Positions 25,770 through 35,110 of a DNA stretch of 64,000 nucleotides are shown in pieces. The notes under the pieces are model-generated. The model was not told where the DNA came from. It saw nothing but the letters and a program-made list of their open reading frames with translations, and searched no databases. This DNA comes from CAYQTO01 sp964420455 (GTDB lineage: Bacteria > Sumerlaeota > Sumerlaeia > SLMS01), in the NCBI GenBank assembly GCA_964420455.1, contig CAYQTO010000001.1:1-64000 (forward strand), written 5' to 3'. The stretch's first letter is position 1, and each line of letters begins with the position of its first letter. The translations under genes and the position numbers were made by a program.

Positions 25770-26875
25770 AGGATGGCGTTGTAATCCTCGAGCGGCAGGT
25801 CGAAGGCCTCCGACACGCCGGCGCAGGTGACCCGCCCCTTGGCGATGTTGATCCCGGCGAGGAGGTTATGGTCGGAGATCACGCAGTCCGGCCATCCCTG
25901 GTCCGCGATCTTGATAATGAATGGCAGGGTGGCGTTGGTCAGGGCAAAGGTGGAGGTGCGGGCGACGGCCCCGGGCATGTTGGTCACGCAGTAGTGGATG
26001 ACGCCGTCCTCCTCGTAGATGGGGTTGCTGTGGGTGGTCGGGCGGGAGGTCTCGAAGCAGCCCCCCTGGTCGATGGCGACATCGACCATCACGGCGCCCT
26101 TGGGCATGAGGGCAAGGTGCTCGCGACGGATGACGTGGGGGGCGCGGGCGCCGGCGATATAGACACTGCCGATGACGACATCGACGCGGGCCAGTTGCTC
26201 GCGGATGTTCAGTTCGTTGGAGTAAAGCGTGAAGATGTTCTTGGGCATGGTATCGTCGAGATAACGAAGCCGCTCGAGGTTGATGTCGGCGACGGTGACG
26301 CGGGCGCCCATGCCTGCGGCGATCTTGGCGGCGTTGGTGCCAACCACCCCGGCGCCGATGACCAGAACGCGGGCGGGCTTCACCCCGGGCACACCGCCGA
26401 GAAGCGTCCCGCGCCCGCCATTGGGCTTCTCGAGGTACTTCGCCCCCTGCTGGACGGACAGGCGCCCTGCGATCTCGCTCATCGGCGTCAGCAGCGGATG
26501 CCCGCCGGGACCCGTCACCGTCTCGTACGCAATGCAGGTCGCCTTGCTTTCGATCATCGCGTCGGTCAGCTCACGGCTGCTGGCGAAGTGAAAGTATTCG
26601 AAAAGCAGGTGGTCCGGCTTGATGAGTTTGTACTCGGGCTTGATCGGTTCCTTGACCTTCACAATGAGCCTGGCCTTGTCGAAGACCTCCTCCGCGCTTT
26701 CGCCGATCTCCGCGCCAACGGCCTGGTAATCCCGATCGTCTGCCCCGATGCCGTGGCCCGCGCCGGACTGCACAATGACCCGGTGGCCGCGGCGCACCGC
26801 CTCGCGCACCCCGGCGGGTGTCATCGCCACCCGGTACTCCTGATCTTTGATCTCCTTCGGAACGCCGATGATCAT
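25766..26875 (-). CDS. ald: Alanine dehydrogenase
   Basis: This enzyme catalyses NAD-dependent interconversion of alanine with pyruvate and ammonia, in the cytoplasm as a hexamer. The start MIIGVPKEIKDQEYRVAMTP at 26875 gives 369 residues, the family norm. 47 upstream codons are discarded because GGGGAG precedes this ATG. The signature HPLLTPMSEIAGRLSVQ lies near 128 and the Rossmann motif VLVIGAGVVGTNAAKIA near 170. The GSVYIAGARAPHVIRREH segment also matches. It is convergent with the methyltransferase gene and divergent from an exported protein gene. Confidence 0.96.
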   Translation of the reverse strand: MIIGVPKEIKDQEYRVAMTPAGVREAVRRGHRVIVQSGAGHGIGADDRDYQAVGAEIGESAEEVFDKARLIVKVKEPIKPEYKLIKPDHLLFEYFHFASSRELTDAMIESKATCIAYETVTGPGGHPLLTPMSEIAGRLSVQQGAKYLEKPNGGRGTLLGGVPGVKPARVLVIGAGVVGTNAAKIAAGMGARVTVADINLERLRYLDDTMPKNIFTLYSNELNIREQLARVDVVIGSVYIAGARAPHVIRREHLALMPKGAVMVDVAIDQGGCFETSRPTTHSNPIYEEDGVIHYCVTNMPGAVARTSTFALTNATLPFIIKIADQGWPDCVISDHNLLAGINIAKGRVTCAGVSEAFDLPLEDYNAIL

Positions 26876-27036
26876 GGGAACGACTCCCCGGTTTCGATCT
26901 GTCTCTCCAACGAAGGGCCCTTCCCTGACACCACGCTCCAAAGAGGTCAAGTCCGCCCATGCCAAAATAACCTTCCCTTCCAACCGCCGGTCCTGCTCTA
27001 ACACTCTTGAGCCCACTCCCTTCCTCCGGAGCTCCC

Positions 27037-28449
27037 ATGGTCTTCCTCCGCCTGCTTCTCGCGTGCGTCTTCCTCATGCTGGTGGGGCGTCCCACCGCCC
27101 AGCCTTCCGGTGGGGACGCCCTCTACTTCGACCAGGAGATCCCCCTTCCTGTGGAGTGGTCCCCGATCCGGCATTTCGACATCCATGGCAAGCACCTCCT
27201 CGGCCTCGGCAAATCGCCCGGTGGCGCGCTCGCCCTTCACGTCTGCCCCCTTCCACAGGACAACACCGCCCCTGAAACCCGCACCATCGTCCTCGAAGGT
27301 CTTGACGGCGAACCCGCTGGACTCGCGACGGACGCTGCACGGGAGTTCCTGCTGGTGGCGCTGCAATCGGGTCGCGAGGTCCGCGTTCACCGCGCCCAGA
27401 TCCAGGACGACCTCACCCCCGGTGCCTTCCGCGCACTGCCTTCGGTGACCCTCGACCAGGGTGCCGAGCCGGCCGGCCTCGCCCTCCGTGATGGAGTCCT
27501 GTATTTGCGGACGCGGGATGCCGATGGCCTCGAGGGAGCCCTCTTTCGCAACGATCTGCGGGGGCGCGATCCCAATGACTGGTCGCGCCTGCCGGCGCCT
27601 GATCCGCCCCGGCGCGGTGGGGGCCTCCTCCTGAGCTCCGACGGGATTGTGATCGCCGGCGGGGAAAGTCTGATATCTGGCGAGTGGATGCCCGTGCCGG
27701 ACTCGCTGTTCCTCGATCCCGAGTCCCCGGAGCCCTCCTGGCAACCCGCCAGCCTGCCGCTTCCCCCACGTTACAGGAACGTGGTGTCGGTCTCCGAAGG
27801 CGTCCTCCATGCCGTGGTCATGGCGGATGGTGGGACAGCAGCCGCGCCGCTCTCCTATGCGTTGGAAACACGGCCGGGGGAGATTTCCGCCTGGCGACGG
27901 GTACGCCTCGGGCACGACATGAGTGCCGTGCGGGGGATTGCGGTCGAGCCCGCCACCAGCCGGCTCGTCCTCGTCCGCGAGGTTGCCGTGGCGGGAGAGG
28001 AGCAGCCGCGCCTCCGCGCCTCGCTCTCCCATCTGCCCCCTTTCACCACCGCGCGTCCCGTCACCGAGGAAGACCTCGCCCTAAGCACCCTGAGCCAGCG
28101 CCTTCGTGACCCAGAGCGTTGGCTGACCGTCGAGGAAGCACTCCAGAAGGCCCGCGACGAGGGCCGCTACGCCCTCGTGGCCCTGAGCGATGGGTCCCGG
28201 GAGCAGGACATTCGCGTGCGCGGCTCGCTTGCCTCCACTGTTCACCGTCACATGGCCGGCGCGACGATAACGACCTATGTTTCCGGGGAGCCTGCCGAGG
28301 CGGTGCTGCGGGAGTTTCGCGTCGATGGCGGCCTGCCCGCCTTTCTTCTGATCGACCCCATCCAGAACCGGACGGTTCGCACCCACACAGGCACGATTCC
28401 CCGCTCCGAGGATTTCTTTCGCCTGACCTCGCCATCGCGCCAGCCCTAA
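27037..28449 (+). CDS. Exported protein of unknown function
   Basis: The product has 470 residues. The ATG at 27037, shortly after GGAG, opens a classic signal peptide (MVFLRLLLACVFLMLVGRPTAQ). The mature part is rich in short beta-strand repeats with GL, VAL and LYL segments (for example GVLYLRTRDADG), suggesting a beta-propeller at about residues 40-330. The last 130 residues look different: LTVEEALQKARDEGRYALVALSDGS and LPAFLLIDPIQNRTVRTHTG resemble a thioredoxin-like domain without the CxxC. I cannot name the family. It is followed by a second small exported protein after 38 bases, so the two are probably an operon. Confidence 0.8.
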   Translation: MVFLRLLLACVFLMLVGRPTAQPSGGDALYFDQEIPLPVEWSPIRHFDIHGKHLLGLGKSPGGALALHVCPLPQDNTAPETRTIVLEGLDGEPAGLATDAAREFLLVALQSGREVRVHRAQIQDDLTPGAFRALPSVTLDQGAEPAGLALRDGVLYLRTRDADGLEGALFRNDLRGRDPNDWSRLPAPDPPRRGGGLLLSSDGIVIAGGESLISGEWMPVPDSLFLDPESPEPSWQPASLPLPPRYRNVVSVSEGVLHAVVMADGGTAAAPLSYALETRPGEISAWRRVRLGHDMSAVRGIAVEPATSRLVLVREVAVAGEEQPRLRASLSHLPPFTTARPVTEEDLALSTLSQRLRDPERWLTVEEALQKARDEGRYALVALSDGSREQDIRVRGSLASTVHRHMAGATITTYVSGEPAEAVLREFRVDGGLPAFLLIDPIQNRTVRTHTGTIPRSEDFFRLTSPSRQP

Positions 28450-28487
28450 CCCCGGCGGTGCCATCCCCACCCCGCAAGGAGGTTTCC

Positions 28488-28781
28488 ATGCGAGACCGTT
28501 CGTTCTTCCTCGCCGGAGCCATCACGCTTCTGGCTGTTGGGCTCTTGGTAAACGGCGTGGCGCTGTTTCTCGCGCCCGGACCCGGTGCTCCCATTGTCAT
28601 GCCGGCCGCCCGCGCCAACAGTGGCGTCGAGGGCGGCCCCGGTTACTATGTGCTGGGCCGTGATACGTATCTCATCACCTCGAGCCAGGGCGGCGACAAA
28701 GTTTACCTCTGGCACTACGACTTCAGCCCGATGAAGAACCAGAACGAGCTGGAGTTCGTGACCTACGCCGCCGCCCGATAG
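28488..28781 (+). CDS. Small exported or membrane-anchored protein of unknown function
   Basis: This is a 97-residue protein with an excellent ribosome binding site (AAGGAGG, seven bases before the ATG). The N-terminus is a membrane or signal segment (SFFLAGAITLLAVGLLVNGVALFL) followed by a Pro-rich stretch. The mature part carries GYYVLGRDTYLITSSQGGDKVYLWHYD, which looks like one or two beta-propeller blades or a small beta sandwich. It may interact with the larger exported protein encoded just upstream. Confidence 0.75.
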   Translation: MRDRSFFLAGAITLLAVGLLVNGVALFLAPGPGAPIVMPAARANSGVEGGPGYYVLGRDTYLITSSQGGDKVYLWHYDFSPMKNQNELEFVTYAAAR

Positions 28782-28870
28782 CGCCCATTTGTCGCCAGAG
28801 GCGGCTTGACACGGCGCCTTGGGTTTTCTTGACTCCCGGTCCCCTGCGGATGTGGCAGGGAACGACCTGC

Positions 28871-28948
28871 GCGCCCATCGTCTAGCCTGGTCCAGGACAC
28901 CGCCCTTTCACGGCGGCAACACGGGTTCAAATCCCGTCGGGCGTGCCA
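28871..28948 (+). tRNA. tRNA-Glu (anticodon UUC)
   Basis: The cloverleaf folds from sequence: the D arm contains GTCTAGCCTGGTCCAGGAC, the anticodon stem CCGCC/GGCGG encloses CTTTCAC with anticodon TTC, and the T arm reads ACGGGTTCAAATCCCGT. CCA is encoded. The acceptor stem has one G-U and a terminal A-C mismatch. TTGACA (28806) and TTGACT (28829) upstream are possible -35 elements. The MoeB-family gene starts only 13 bases after the CCA. Confidence 0.95.
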
Positions 28949-28961
28949 TCCTTCTTTCACC

Positions 28962-29738
28962 ATGAGTGATCTCTCACCCGAGCAGCTCGAGCGCTACTCG
29001 CGGCAGATCGTCCTGCCCGAGGTGGGTGGCCGGGGCCAGAAGCGCCTGCTCGCGGCGCGCGTGCTGGTGGTCGGGGTCGGGGGGCTTGGGTCGCCCGCGC
29101 TGCTGTATCTCGCGGCCGCCGGGGTCGGGACGCTTGTTCTCGCGGACGGCGACCGGGTCGCGCTGTCGAACCTTCAGCGGCAGATCGCCCACCAAACCGA
29201 GGCGGTGGCGGAGAAGAAGACCGCCTCGGCCCGCCGCGCGGCCGAGGCGCTGAATCCCGACGTCACCGTTCTGGAGATTCCGGTCCGGCTCGGGCCCGAC
29301 TCGATCGACGACGCCGTCGCCCGCGCCGACGTGGTCCTCGACGGGTCCGACAATTTCCCAACCCGGTTCCTCGTGAACGAGGCGTGCGTGCGTGCGGGGA
29401 AGCCGCTGGTGAGCGGGGCCATCGTCCGCTTCGAGGGCCAGATCGCTGTCTATACGAATGCGCCGGGAAACGACGGGCCGTGCTATCAATGCCTGTTCCC
29501 GGAGCCGCCGGCGGAGGGTCTCCTCCCCGGGTGCCAGGAGGCTGGTGTTCTCGGCGCCGTCGCAGGCATGGTGGGAAGCCTGATGGCGGCGGAGGCGATC
29601 AAGGTGCTGCTTGGCATCGGGCCCGGCGCGCCGCGGCTCCTCCACCTGGATGTCCTCGAAGGGGTCTATACGCCTATCAACGTGCAGCGCCGGCCGAACT
29701 GCCCCGTCTGCGCTCGCTACCGCTCCTCGACCGAATAG
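28962..29738 (+). CDS. MoeB/ThiF-family sulfur-carrier adenylyltransferase
   Basis: This is an E1-like enzyme of 258 residues that adenylates the C-terminus of a small sulfur carrier (MoaD, ThiS or similar). The nucleotide loop VLVVGVGGLGSPALLYLA lies near 35. The LADGDRVALSNLQRQIAH segment carries the arginine finger. The catalytic Cys is in LLPGCQEAGVLGAVAG near 186. Two CxxC pairs (CYQC and CPVC) bind zinc. No rhodanese domain follows, so the MoeB-like short form is indicated. It starts 13 bases after tRNA-Glu with no visible ribosome binding site of its own. Two GTCTATAC octamers (29448, 29664) code for Val-Tyr-Thr. The gene ends inside the convergent lipoprotein gene. Confidence 0.9.
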   Translation: MSDLSPEQLERYSRQIVLPEVGGRGQKRLLAARVLVVGVGGLGSPALLYLAAAGVGTLVLADGDRVALSNLQRQIAHQTEAVAEKKTASARRAAEALNPDVTVLEIPVRLGPDSIDDAVARADVVLDGSDNFPTRFLVNEACVRAGKPLVSGAIVRFEGQIAVYTNAPGNDGPCYQCLFPEPPAEGLLPGCQEAGVLGAVAGMVGSLMAAEAIKVLLGIGPGAPRLLHLDVLEGVYTPINVQRRPNCPVCARYRSSTE

Positions 29739-30748
29739 GTGATCGGAAACCAGAAGAAGTTCACGCGCTTGCGGAGAGTTTCGCCGTCGGGGCGCTGGCT
29801 CTTGCCAAACATGGCCCAGAGAGGTCCCGTGTTGCTGCGTGGGCCGACCTCGCCGGGCCGCTCCTCGTGGCTGTCGAACCACAGCAGCCCGCCAAGAATG
29901 AGCTGGAGCTTGCTCGTGCGGCCCGTGGGTTCCTCCCGCCGCCACTCGTGGTAGGTGGCGTACCCGCCCACGGGGCCGTGGCCGAATCGCTCGGTGATCG
30001 TCCCGTCAGGCTTCGTCTGCTCGATGTAGTAATCGCTCCAGACGAGCAGCCCGGGCCCCTTCCCAAGGAACGCGGGCGTGACGACCTTCGCCCGAGTTGT
30101 CGTTTCTCCGAGGGGGCCGGGCTCGACGGTCGTGTTCTCCGTCCACATGGGCCCGAGCCAGCTGAACAGGTTGGTGTACTCGATGTCGAAGGTGGTGGCG
30201 GTGGTGCGCTCGTAATCGTCGAAGTGCCACTTGGGGCCGGACTCGGTGCCCGTGTCCCAGAAGAGGGGAATGCCGCCGACATCAAAGTTGGGAACGCCGG
30301 GGAGGTCTTCGCGCCCGTCGTTGGACCCCCAGGACCAAAGGAGATTGTAGCCGCGTTCGGCCTCGGCGATGGGCGCCAGACGGGAGCGGTCCCAGACGCG
30401 GGCCTCGGTGTCGAAGAACAGGGGGATATACGCCTCGGGGAGGCCGAGGGTGATCATGGAGTAGCGGCGCTCGGTGGCGCGTTCGCGGCGCGGATCGACG
30501 TCGAGGCGGTACTTCTGGACGACGAAGGGGAGGGGCCAGGCGGCGTAGGTCTCGCGGGCGAGGGGGCCGCGGGGAAGCGCATCGACATCGTCCCAGAAGC
30601 CCGTGGGCAGTTCCCCATTGCGGTAGGGGTTGGGGAAGTCATCGGGAAAGGTGTCGACGCGTTGAAAGTCGAAACCGCGGATGCCGGTGGCGCATCCGGC
30701 GACAAGGGGCAGAAGGACAAGAACGAGGAGAAAACGCAGGCGAAGCAT
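29717..30748 (-). CDS. Lipoprotein of unknown function
   Basis: The product has 343 residues with a lipoprotein signal (MLRLRFLLVLVLLPLVAGC), where the lipobox Cys lies near residue 19. The mature part is rich in Trp, Tyr and Phe (for example FSWLGPMWTENTT and GLLWFDSHEER), suggesting a beta-structured envelope protein that could fold as a porin-like or all-beta barrel. I cannot name it. Its 3' end overlaps the last 22 bases of the MoeB-family gene on the other strand. Confidence 0.8.
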   Translation of the reverse strand: MLRLRFLLVLVLLPLVAGCATGIRGFDFQRVDTFPDDFPNPYRNGELPTGFWDDVDALPRGPLARETYAAWPLPFVVQKYRLDVDPRRERATERRYSMITLGLPEAYIPLFFDTEARVWDRSRLAPIAEAERGYNLLWSWGSNDGREDLPGVPNFDVGGIPLFWDTGTESGPKWHFDDYERTTATTFDIEYTNLFSWLGPMWTENTTVEPGPLGETTTRAKVVTPAFLGKGPGLLVWSDYYIEQTKPDGTITERFGHGPVGGYATYHEWRREEPTGRTSKLQLILGGLLWFDSHEERPGEVGPRSNTGPLWAMFGKSQRPDGETLRKRVNFFWFPITYSVEER

Positions 30749-30928
30749 GAGGGGCTTTCCGATGCGGGGTGGATCATCAACAAGCCAAGATGATTAGGGA
30801 CTCGTGGAGCGACAAGCAAGACCTTGCGGCCGGAGGCGGTTTCCCGGTCCTTTCCGGATTGCGCCACCGCGGGGTGAGCGCGGACGACTTCTTCCCGAGC
30901 GCGATACGACCCCCGCCAAGGCCTTTGC

Positions 30929-31672
30929 GTGAACGATTCCTCCGTTCCAGCCACCCATGCGATGTTCGTCTGCGCCCATCCCGATGATGGAGAGATCCTC
31001 GCGGGTGGGCTAATGGCAAAGCTCGCGCGCAAAGGGCGGCGGGTCGTGCTTGCGGACGCGACCGCGGGGGAGATGGGGACACGGGGGACGAAAGAGGAGC
31101 GGGCCGCGGAGGCCGCCGAGGCCGCCCGCATCCTCGGGGTTCGGCGCATCAACCTGGGGCTGCCTGATGGAGCTGTCGGAGCCGACGAGGCCGCCAGCAT
31201 CCGCGCCGTCGTCATGGCCATCCGCGAACACCGCCCGCGGCTTGTCTTCACCCACTCCCACGGCGACCACCATCCCGACCACAACGCCCTTAGCATTGCC
31301 GTCAAGAAGGCCTGCTTCACCGCCAACGTGCTGAAGTATGAGACGGGCCAGGAACGCTTCGCCCCCGCCAAGCTGATGTACTTCTGGTCGAACCGGACGA
31401 CGATTCCCCCGCGGGTGGACTTCATCGTGGATATCAGCGAGGAGTGGGACACCAAGGTGGCGGCGTTGAAGGCCCATCGCTCGCAGGTGCACGGCACGGG
31501 ATACGAAGGCCCCGAGACCTACCTGACGAGCGATCTGTTCTGGCATCGGATGGAGGGCCGCTTCGCCTACTTCGGTTCCTTTGTGGGGGCCCGCTACGGC
31601 GAGCCGTATCTGGTTGAAGGCATCCTCGGAATCGACGACCCGACGGAACTCCCCGAGGCGGCCCGAAGATGA
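30929..31672 (+). CDS. LmbE/PIG-L-type N-deacetylase (BshB1-like)
   Basis: This is a zinc-dependent deacetylase of 247 residues. The motif AHPDDGE near residue 16 carries the metal ligands and the base. The second His motif is [13 protein letters not shown] near 107, consistent with the BshB1 branch, which deacetylates GlcNAc-malate in bacillithiol synthesis. Other LmbE members act on mycothiol precursors or sugar lipids, so the substrate is not certain. It starts with GTG. The next gene begins with an ATGA overlap. No other bacillithiol genes are in the window. Confidence 0.85.
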   Translation: MNDSSVPATHAMFVCAHPDDGEILAGGLMAKLARKGRRVVLADATAGEMGTRGTKEERAAEAAEAARILGVRRINLGLPDGAVGADEAASIRAVVMAIREHRPRLVFTHSHGDHHPDHNALSIAVKKACFTANVLKYETGQERFAPAKLMYFWSNRTTIPPRVDFIVDISEEWDTKVAALKAHRSQVHGTGYEGPETYLTSDLFWHRMEGRFAYFGSFVGARYGEPYLVEGILGIDDPTELPEAARR

Positions 31673-33564
31673 CGAAGGTGGCGACGATTCTGGCCATTCG
31701 GGGGCCGTTGACCGGCGCCCGCATTTCCCTTGGCAAGGAGGAGCATTCCTTCGGCCGCGCGCCCCAGTGCGACGTGTCGATCCCCGACAGCACGGTTTCG
31801 CGGACCCACGCAATTATCCGCCCCCGCGGCCTCGGTTGGATTCTCGAGGACTGCGGCTCCTCCGCCGGCACCTACCTCAACGGAAAGCGCCTTCAGCAAC
31901 CGGTCCCCCTCAGTCCCAACGACGAATTCCGCATCGGCCATTCGATCTTTCTCTTCGATACCGAGTTCGACCTCCAGAACGCCGACTTTACCGACAATCG
32001 CGTCTATCTGTCGGGGCCCAACGACGAGACGGTCACGCTCGCGCCGGTGGCCACCCTCGATCCCGCCACCCACCGCGAGGAACCCACCTCGCCCGCCCGC
32101 CATGGCATGGAACTGCTCACCGAACTCGGCGAGTTGTTCGATTCCGCCCGAGTCCCCTTCGGCGAGGCGCTACGCTCGACCACCGCCCGCATGGCCAAGA
32201 TGCTCCGCGCCGAGGTCGCCCTGCTCATGCTCTACGACCATGGGGCCCACGAGTTGCGCGCCTCCGCGGCCGTTGCCGAGGGCGATGTGCTCGCCGACCG
32301 CAGCGTCCTCAGAAAGGTCTTTACCGAGGGGCGCTCGCTCCTCATCTCCGACCAGCCGGAGCTCGCCGGCCACCCCGCCCCCGGCGCTCCCAAGACCCCC
32401 AAGTTCCGCTCCGTTGCCGCCGCCCCGACCCTCGTCGACGATACGCCCACCGGCGTCCTTTATTTCGAGCGGCACGAACTCGACGCCTACTCCCTCAAGG
32501 ACCTCCGGCTGGTGCAGTCCCTGGGGCACCTGATCGGCGTCTTCGTCGAGGCGCGCCAGAAGGCCGAGGCACTCGCCCTGCGCCTGAATTACCAGAACGT
32601 CGACTCGCAGGTGATCGGCGGCAGCCCCAACTTTCGCAAGACCCTCGAGATGGTCCGCCGGGTGGCGGAAACGCCGGCGACGGTCCTCATCGTTGGCGAG
32701 ACGGGGACCGGCAAGGAGGTTCTCGCCAACGAAATTCACCGTCTTTCGCCCCGCGGGCGCGACGGTCGCCCCTTCATCGCCGTCAACTGTGCCGCCATCC
32801 CCGAGAACCTCTTTGAGTCCGAACTCTTCGGTCACGAAAAGGGCTCCTTCACTGGTGCCCACCGCATGCACCAGGGGTACATCGAGCAGGCCCACGGGGG
32901 GACTCTGTTCCTCGACGAGGTGGGGGAGCTCACCGCGCAGGTGCAGCCCAAGCTCCTTCGGTTCCTCCAGGAGCATACCTTCACGCGTGTGGGGGGATCG
33001 CGGATGTTGCGGGCGGAGGTGCGCATCGTGGCGGCGACGAATCGCCAGCTTGAGGAGGAGGTCCGCGCCGGCCGTTTCCGCGAGGATCTTTACCATCGCA
33101 TCAACGTGCTCCCGATCGAGGTGCCACCGCTCCGCGAGCGCCGTGAGGACATCCGTGCCCTTTCCGAGTACTTCGCCCAGAAGTATGCGAAGTCTTTCCA
33201 TAAGGAAATCCTGGGCATCAGCGACGACGCGATGATCACGCTGGAGAAGTACCCCTGGCCGGGGAACATCCGCGAGCTGGCGAACTGCATCGAGCGGGCG
33301 GTGCTGCTCTGTGACGAGAAGGTCCTCCTGCCCCGACACTTCGTCCTTGGCCAGGGCAAGGCGCCGCGCCCCAACGACCTGAAGGTTGCGGATACGGGGC
33401 TCGGGTCGAACCGAGCGGACCGCTCCCTCTCTGAGGTCGAGAAGGAGCACATCCTGCGCGTGCTCCGCGCGAACGACCACAACCAGGTCCAGGCCGCCCT
33501 GGTCCTTGGCATCCACCGCAACACCCTGCGAAAAAAGCTCCAGGAATACGGCGAGCTGACCTGA
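31669..33564 (+). CDS. FHA-GAF-sigma54 activator
   Basis: This is a transcriptional activator of sigma54 promoters, 631 residues. The FHA domain at about 1-100 ([21 protein letters not shown]) binds phosphothreonine. A GAF domain at 145-300 senses an unknown ligand. The AAA+ core at about 310-535 has Walker A GETGTGKE, the sigma54-contact loop GSFTGA (the usual GAFTGA with Ser at position 2), Walker [12 protein letters not shown] and the sensor segment VAATNRQL. A Fis-type helix-turn-helix closes the protein ([22 protein letters not shown]). It overlaps the LmbE gene by four bases, so the deacetylase may be controlled with it. Confidence 0.93.
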   Translation: MTKVATILAIRGPLTGARISLGKEEHSFGRAPQCDVSIPDSTVSRTHAIIRPRGLGWILEDCGSSAGTYLNGKRLQQPVPLSPNDEFRIGHSIFLFDTEFDLQNADFTDNRVYLSGPNDETVTLAPVATLDPATHREEPTSPARHGMELLTELGELFDSARVPFGEALRSTTARMAKMLRAEVALLMLYDHGAHELRASAAVAEGDVLADRSVLRKVFTEGRSLLISDQPELAGHPAPGAPKTPKFRSVAAAPTLVDDTPTGVLYFERHELDAYSLKDLRLVQSLGHLIGVFVEARQKAEALALRLNYQNVDSQVIGGSPNFRKTLEMVRRVAETPATVLIVGETGTGKEVLANEIHRLSPRGRDGRPFIAVNCAAIPENLFESELFGHEKGSFTGAHRMHQGYIEQAHGGTLFLDEVGELTAQVQPKLLRFLQEHTFTRVGGSRMLRAEVRIVAATNRQLEEEVRAGRFREDLYHRINVLPIEVPPLRERREDIRALSEYFAQKYAKSFHKEILGISDDAMITLEKYPWPGNIRELANCIERAVLLCDEKVLLPRHFVLGQGKAPRPNDLKVADTGLGSNRADRSLSEVEKEHILRVLRANDHNQVQAALVLGIHRNTLRKKLQEYGELT

Positions 33565-33576
33565 CGGCGGGAGGCG

Positions 33577-35067
33577 TCAGTTGCTGGCGAGGAGGTCGAC
33601 GATCTCGTCGATGGTGCGGCGGATCGAGGCCGTGGTCGTCGTGTAGTTGTTCGCCATGATCGAGAAAACGATGGTGCGGCCGGAGCGCGACTGGACGTAG
33701 CCGCTGAGGCTGGACGCGCCGTCGAGGGTGCCCGTCTTCGCCCGCACGCGCCCCGCCAGCCCGTTGCCCCCGAGCCGGTAGCGCAGGGTTCCGGAACGGC
33801 CACTCACCGGGAGGCTTTCCCGAAACCAGGCGGTGTCGTGAAACGCGCGGAGCAGTTCCACAAGCGCACGGGGGGTAATCGCGTTCTCCCGCGAGAGGCC
33901 GCTCCCGTCGGACGCGTTGACCTCCCGCGGGTCGATGTCGAGGCGCTTGAACAGCTCCTCCTCTGTCCGGTGGCCGCCGCGATAACTCGCACGGCCGAAC
34001 CGCTCGCGGGCACACGCCAGGTACAACATTTCCGCGAGGAGGTTGTCGCTCTCTTCGTTGCACTCGGCGAGGATGTCCGCCATCGGCACGCTGTCGACGG
34101 TTGCGAGCACGTTGGCGACGGCCGCGCCCCGTTCCGCAAGGCGGACGGTTCCCGCCACCGTGATGCCCTCCTCCTCGAATTCGCGCAGCAGCAGCCGCGC
34201 GGTGTACTCCGTCGGGTTGCCCACCGGGAGCGATCGCACCACGCGTTGCGTATCGGACGGGAGGGTTCCCATGATCCGAATACGGCGGCCATCGAGCGAG
34301 CGCCTGAGTTCGATCCGCGGTGCGGACCCGCCGCTCGCCGTGGTCGTCTCGTTGATGATCTCGAAGGGGGCGACGGGCGAGGAAGGCTCGATCTGGAGCG
34401 GGCCTCCGACCGGTCCGGCCTCGAAGACGATGGCCCCCAGGTTTCCATTCACCGCGAGAACCGATGGGATCGCCCCGTAGGTAGCGTCGAGATCGTCCCA
34501 GCGCCAGGCGGGCGGGAGGAGGTCCGGATCCTCGAAGGCGGAGGTATCGACCACCAGGTCGCCGGTGATTTGGCGGATGCCGCGCTGGGCGACCTGGCGG
34601 GCGAGGGAGTTGAGTGCGGTGCTGCCGGGCCGGCCGCCCAGGAAGCTTGGCGCCCAGGAAGGGTCCCCCACGGCTTCGAGGACCAGATCGCCCGCGATGG
34701 TTCCTCCCGAGGGAGTTACCGTGGCGCCGAGGGTCGTTTCGAAAGTGTCGGTCGCGTCGAACGCGTCGGCAACCATGGCAGCGGTGACGAGCTTGCGGTT
34801 GCTGGCAGGGACGAGGAGCCGGCGGCCGTTGACGTCCGCCAGTTCGTCGCCGCTGGAAAGATCGGCGGCGTAGACGCCCCACACGGCAAAGCGTGCGGCG
34901 CCCTCCTCGAGGAGGGCTCGGACACGGGCATCGAGAGGGGCGGGCAAGGCGAATCCCGGCAGGGTAGTCAAAAGCAGGGAAAGGAAGCGGGCGAATCCGG
35001 ACAATCCGAACTTTTCCGGTCTTGCGAATCGTTTAGCACTTGACGACCGGGGCCCGCATTTTGACAT
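33577..35067 (-). CDS. dacB: D-alanyl-D-alanine carboxypeptidase/endopeptidase (PBP4, DacB type)
   Basis: This is a periplasmic penicillin-binding protein that trims or cuts peptidoglycan stem peptides, family S13. The start at 35067 gives 496 residues with a hydrophobic signal (SGFARFLSLLLTTLPGFALPA) after a basic n-region. A TTG at 35004, just before this signal, and ATGs further upstream are alternatives. The catalytic SxxK motif is ASNRKL near residue 88, SxN is SDGSGLSREN near 375, and KTG is RAKTGTLDG near 440. It is divergent from feoA, and the operator boxes of that operon cover its upstream start codons. Confidence 0.93.
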   Translation of the reverse strand: MSKCGPRSSSAKRFARPEKFGLSGFARFLSLLLTTLPGFALPAPLDARVRALLEEGAARFAVWGVYAADLSSGDELADVNGRRLLVPASNRKLVTAAMVADAFDATDTFETTLGATVTPSGGTIAGDLVLEAVGDPSWAPSFLGGRPGSTALNSLARQVAQRGIRQITGDLVVDTSAFEDPDLLPPAWRWDDLDATYGAIPSVLAVNGNLGAIVFEAGPVGGPLQIEPSSPVAPFEIINETTTASGGSAPRIELRRSLDGRRIRIMGTLPSDTQRVVRSLPVGNPTEYTARLLLREFEEEGITVAGTVRLAERGAAVANVLATVDSVPMADILAECNEESDNLLAEMLYLACARERFGRASYRGGHRTEEELFKRLDIDPREVNASDGSGLSRENAITPRALVELLRAFHDTAWFRESLPVSGRSGTLRYRLGGNGLAGRVRAKTGTLDGASSLSGYVQSRSGRTIVFSIMANNYTTTTASIRRTIDEIVDLLASN

Positions 35068-35094
35068 ACCCAACAAGGCGTTTGGCATACCAAA
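35060..35094. promoter_or_regulatory. Tandem operator-like boxes upstream of feoA
   Basis: Two 14-bp boxes share the pattern TTTGrCATACCmAA: TTTGACATACCCAA (35060-35073) and TTTGGCATACCAAA (35081-35094). The second is a perfect inverted repeat TTTGG-CATA-CCAAA. Their starts are 21 bp apart, two turns of the helix, and they end 17 bases before the feoA ATG. The shape resembles DtxR/MntR-family operators rather than a Fur box. The divergent dacB start region lies inside them. Confidence 0.6.
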
Positions 35095-35110
35095 AATAGA
35101 TCGGGTCCTC

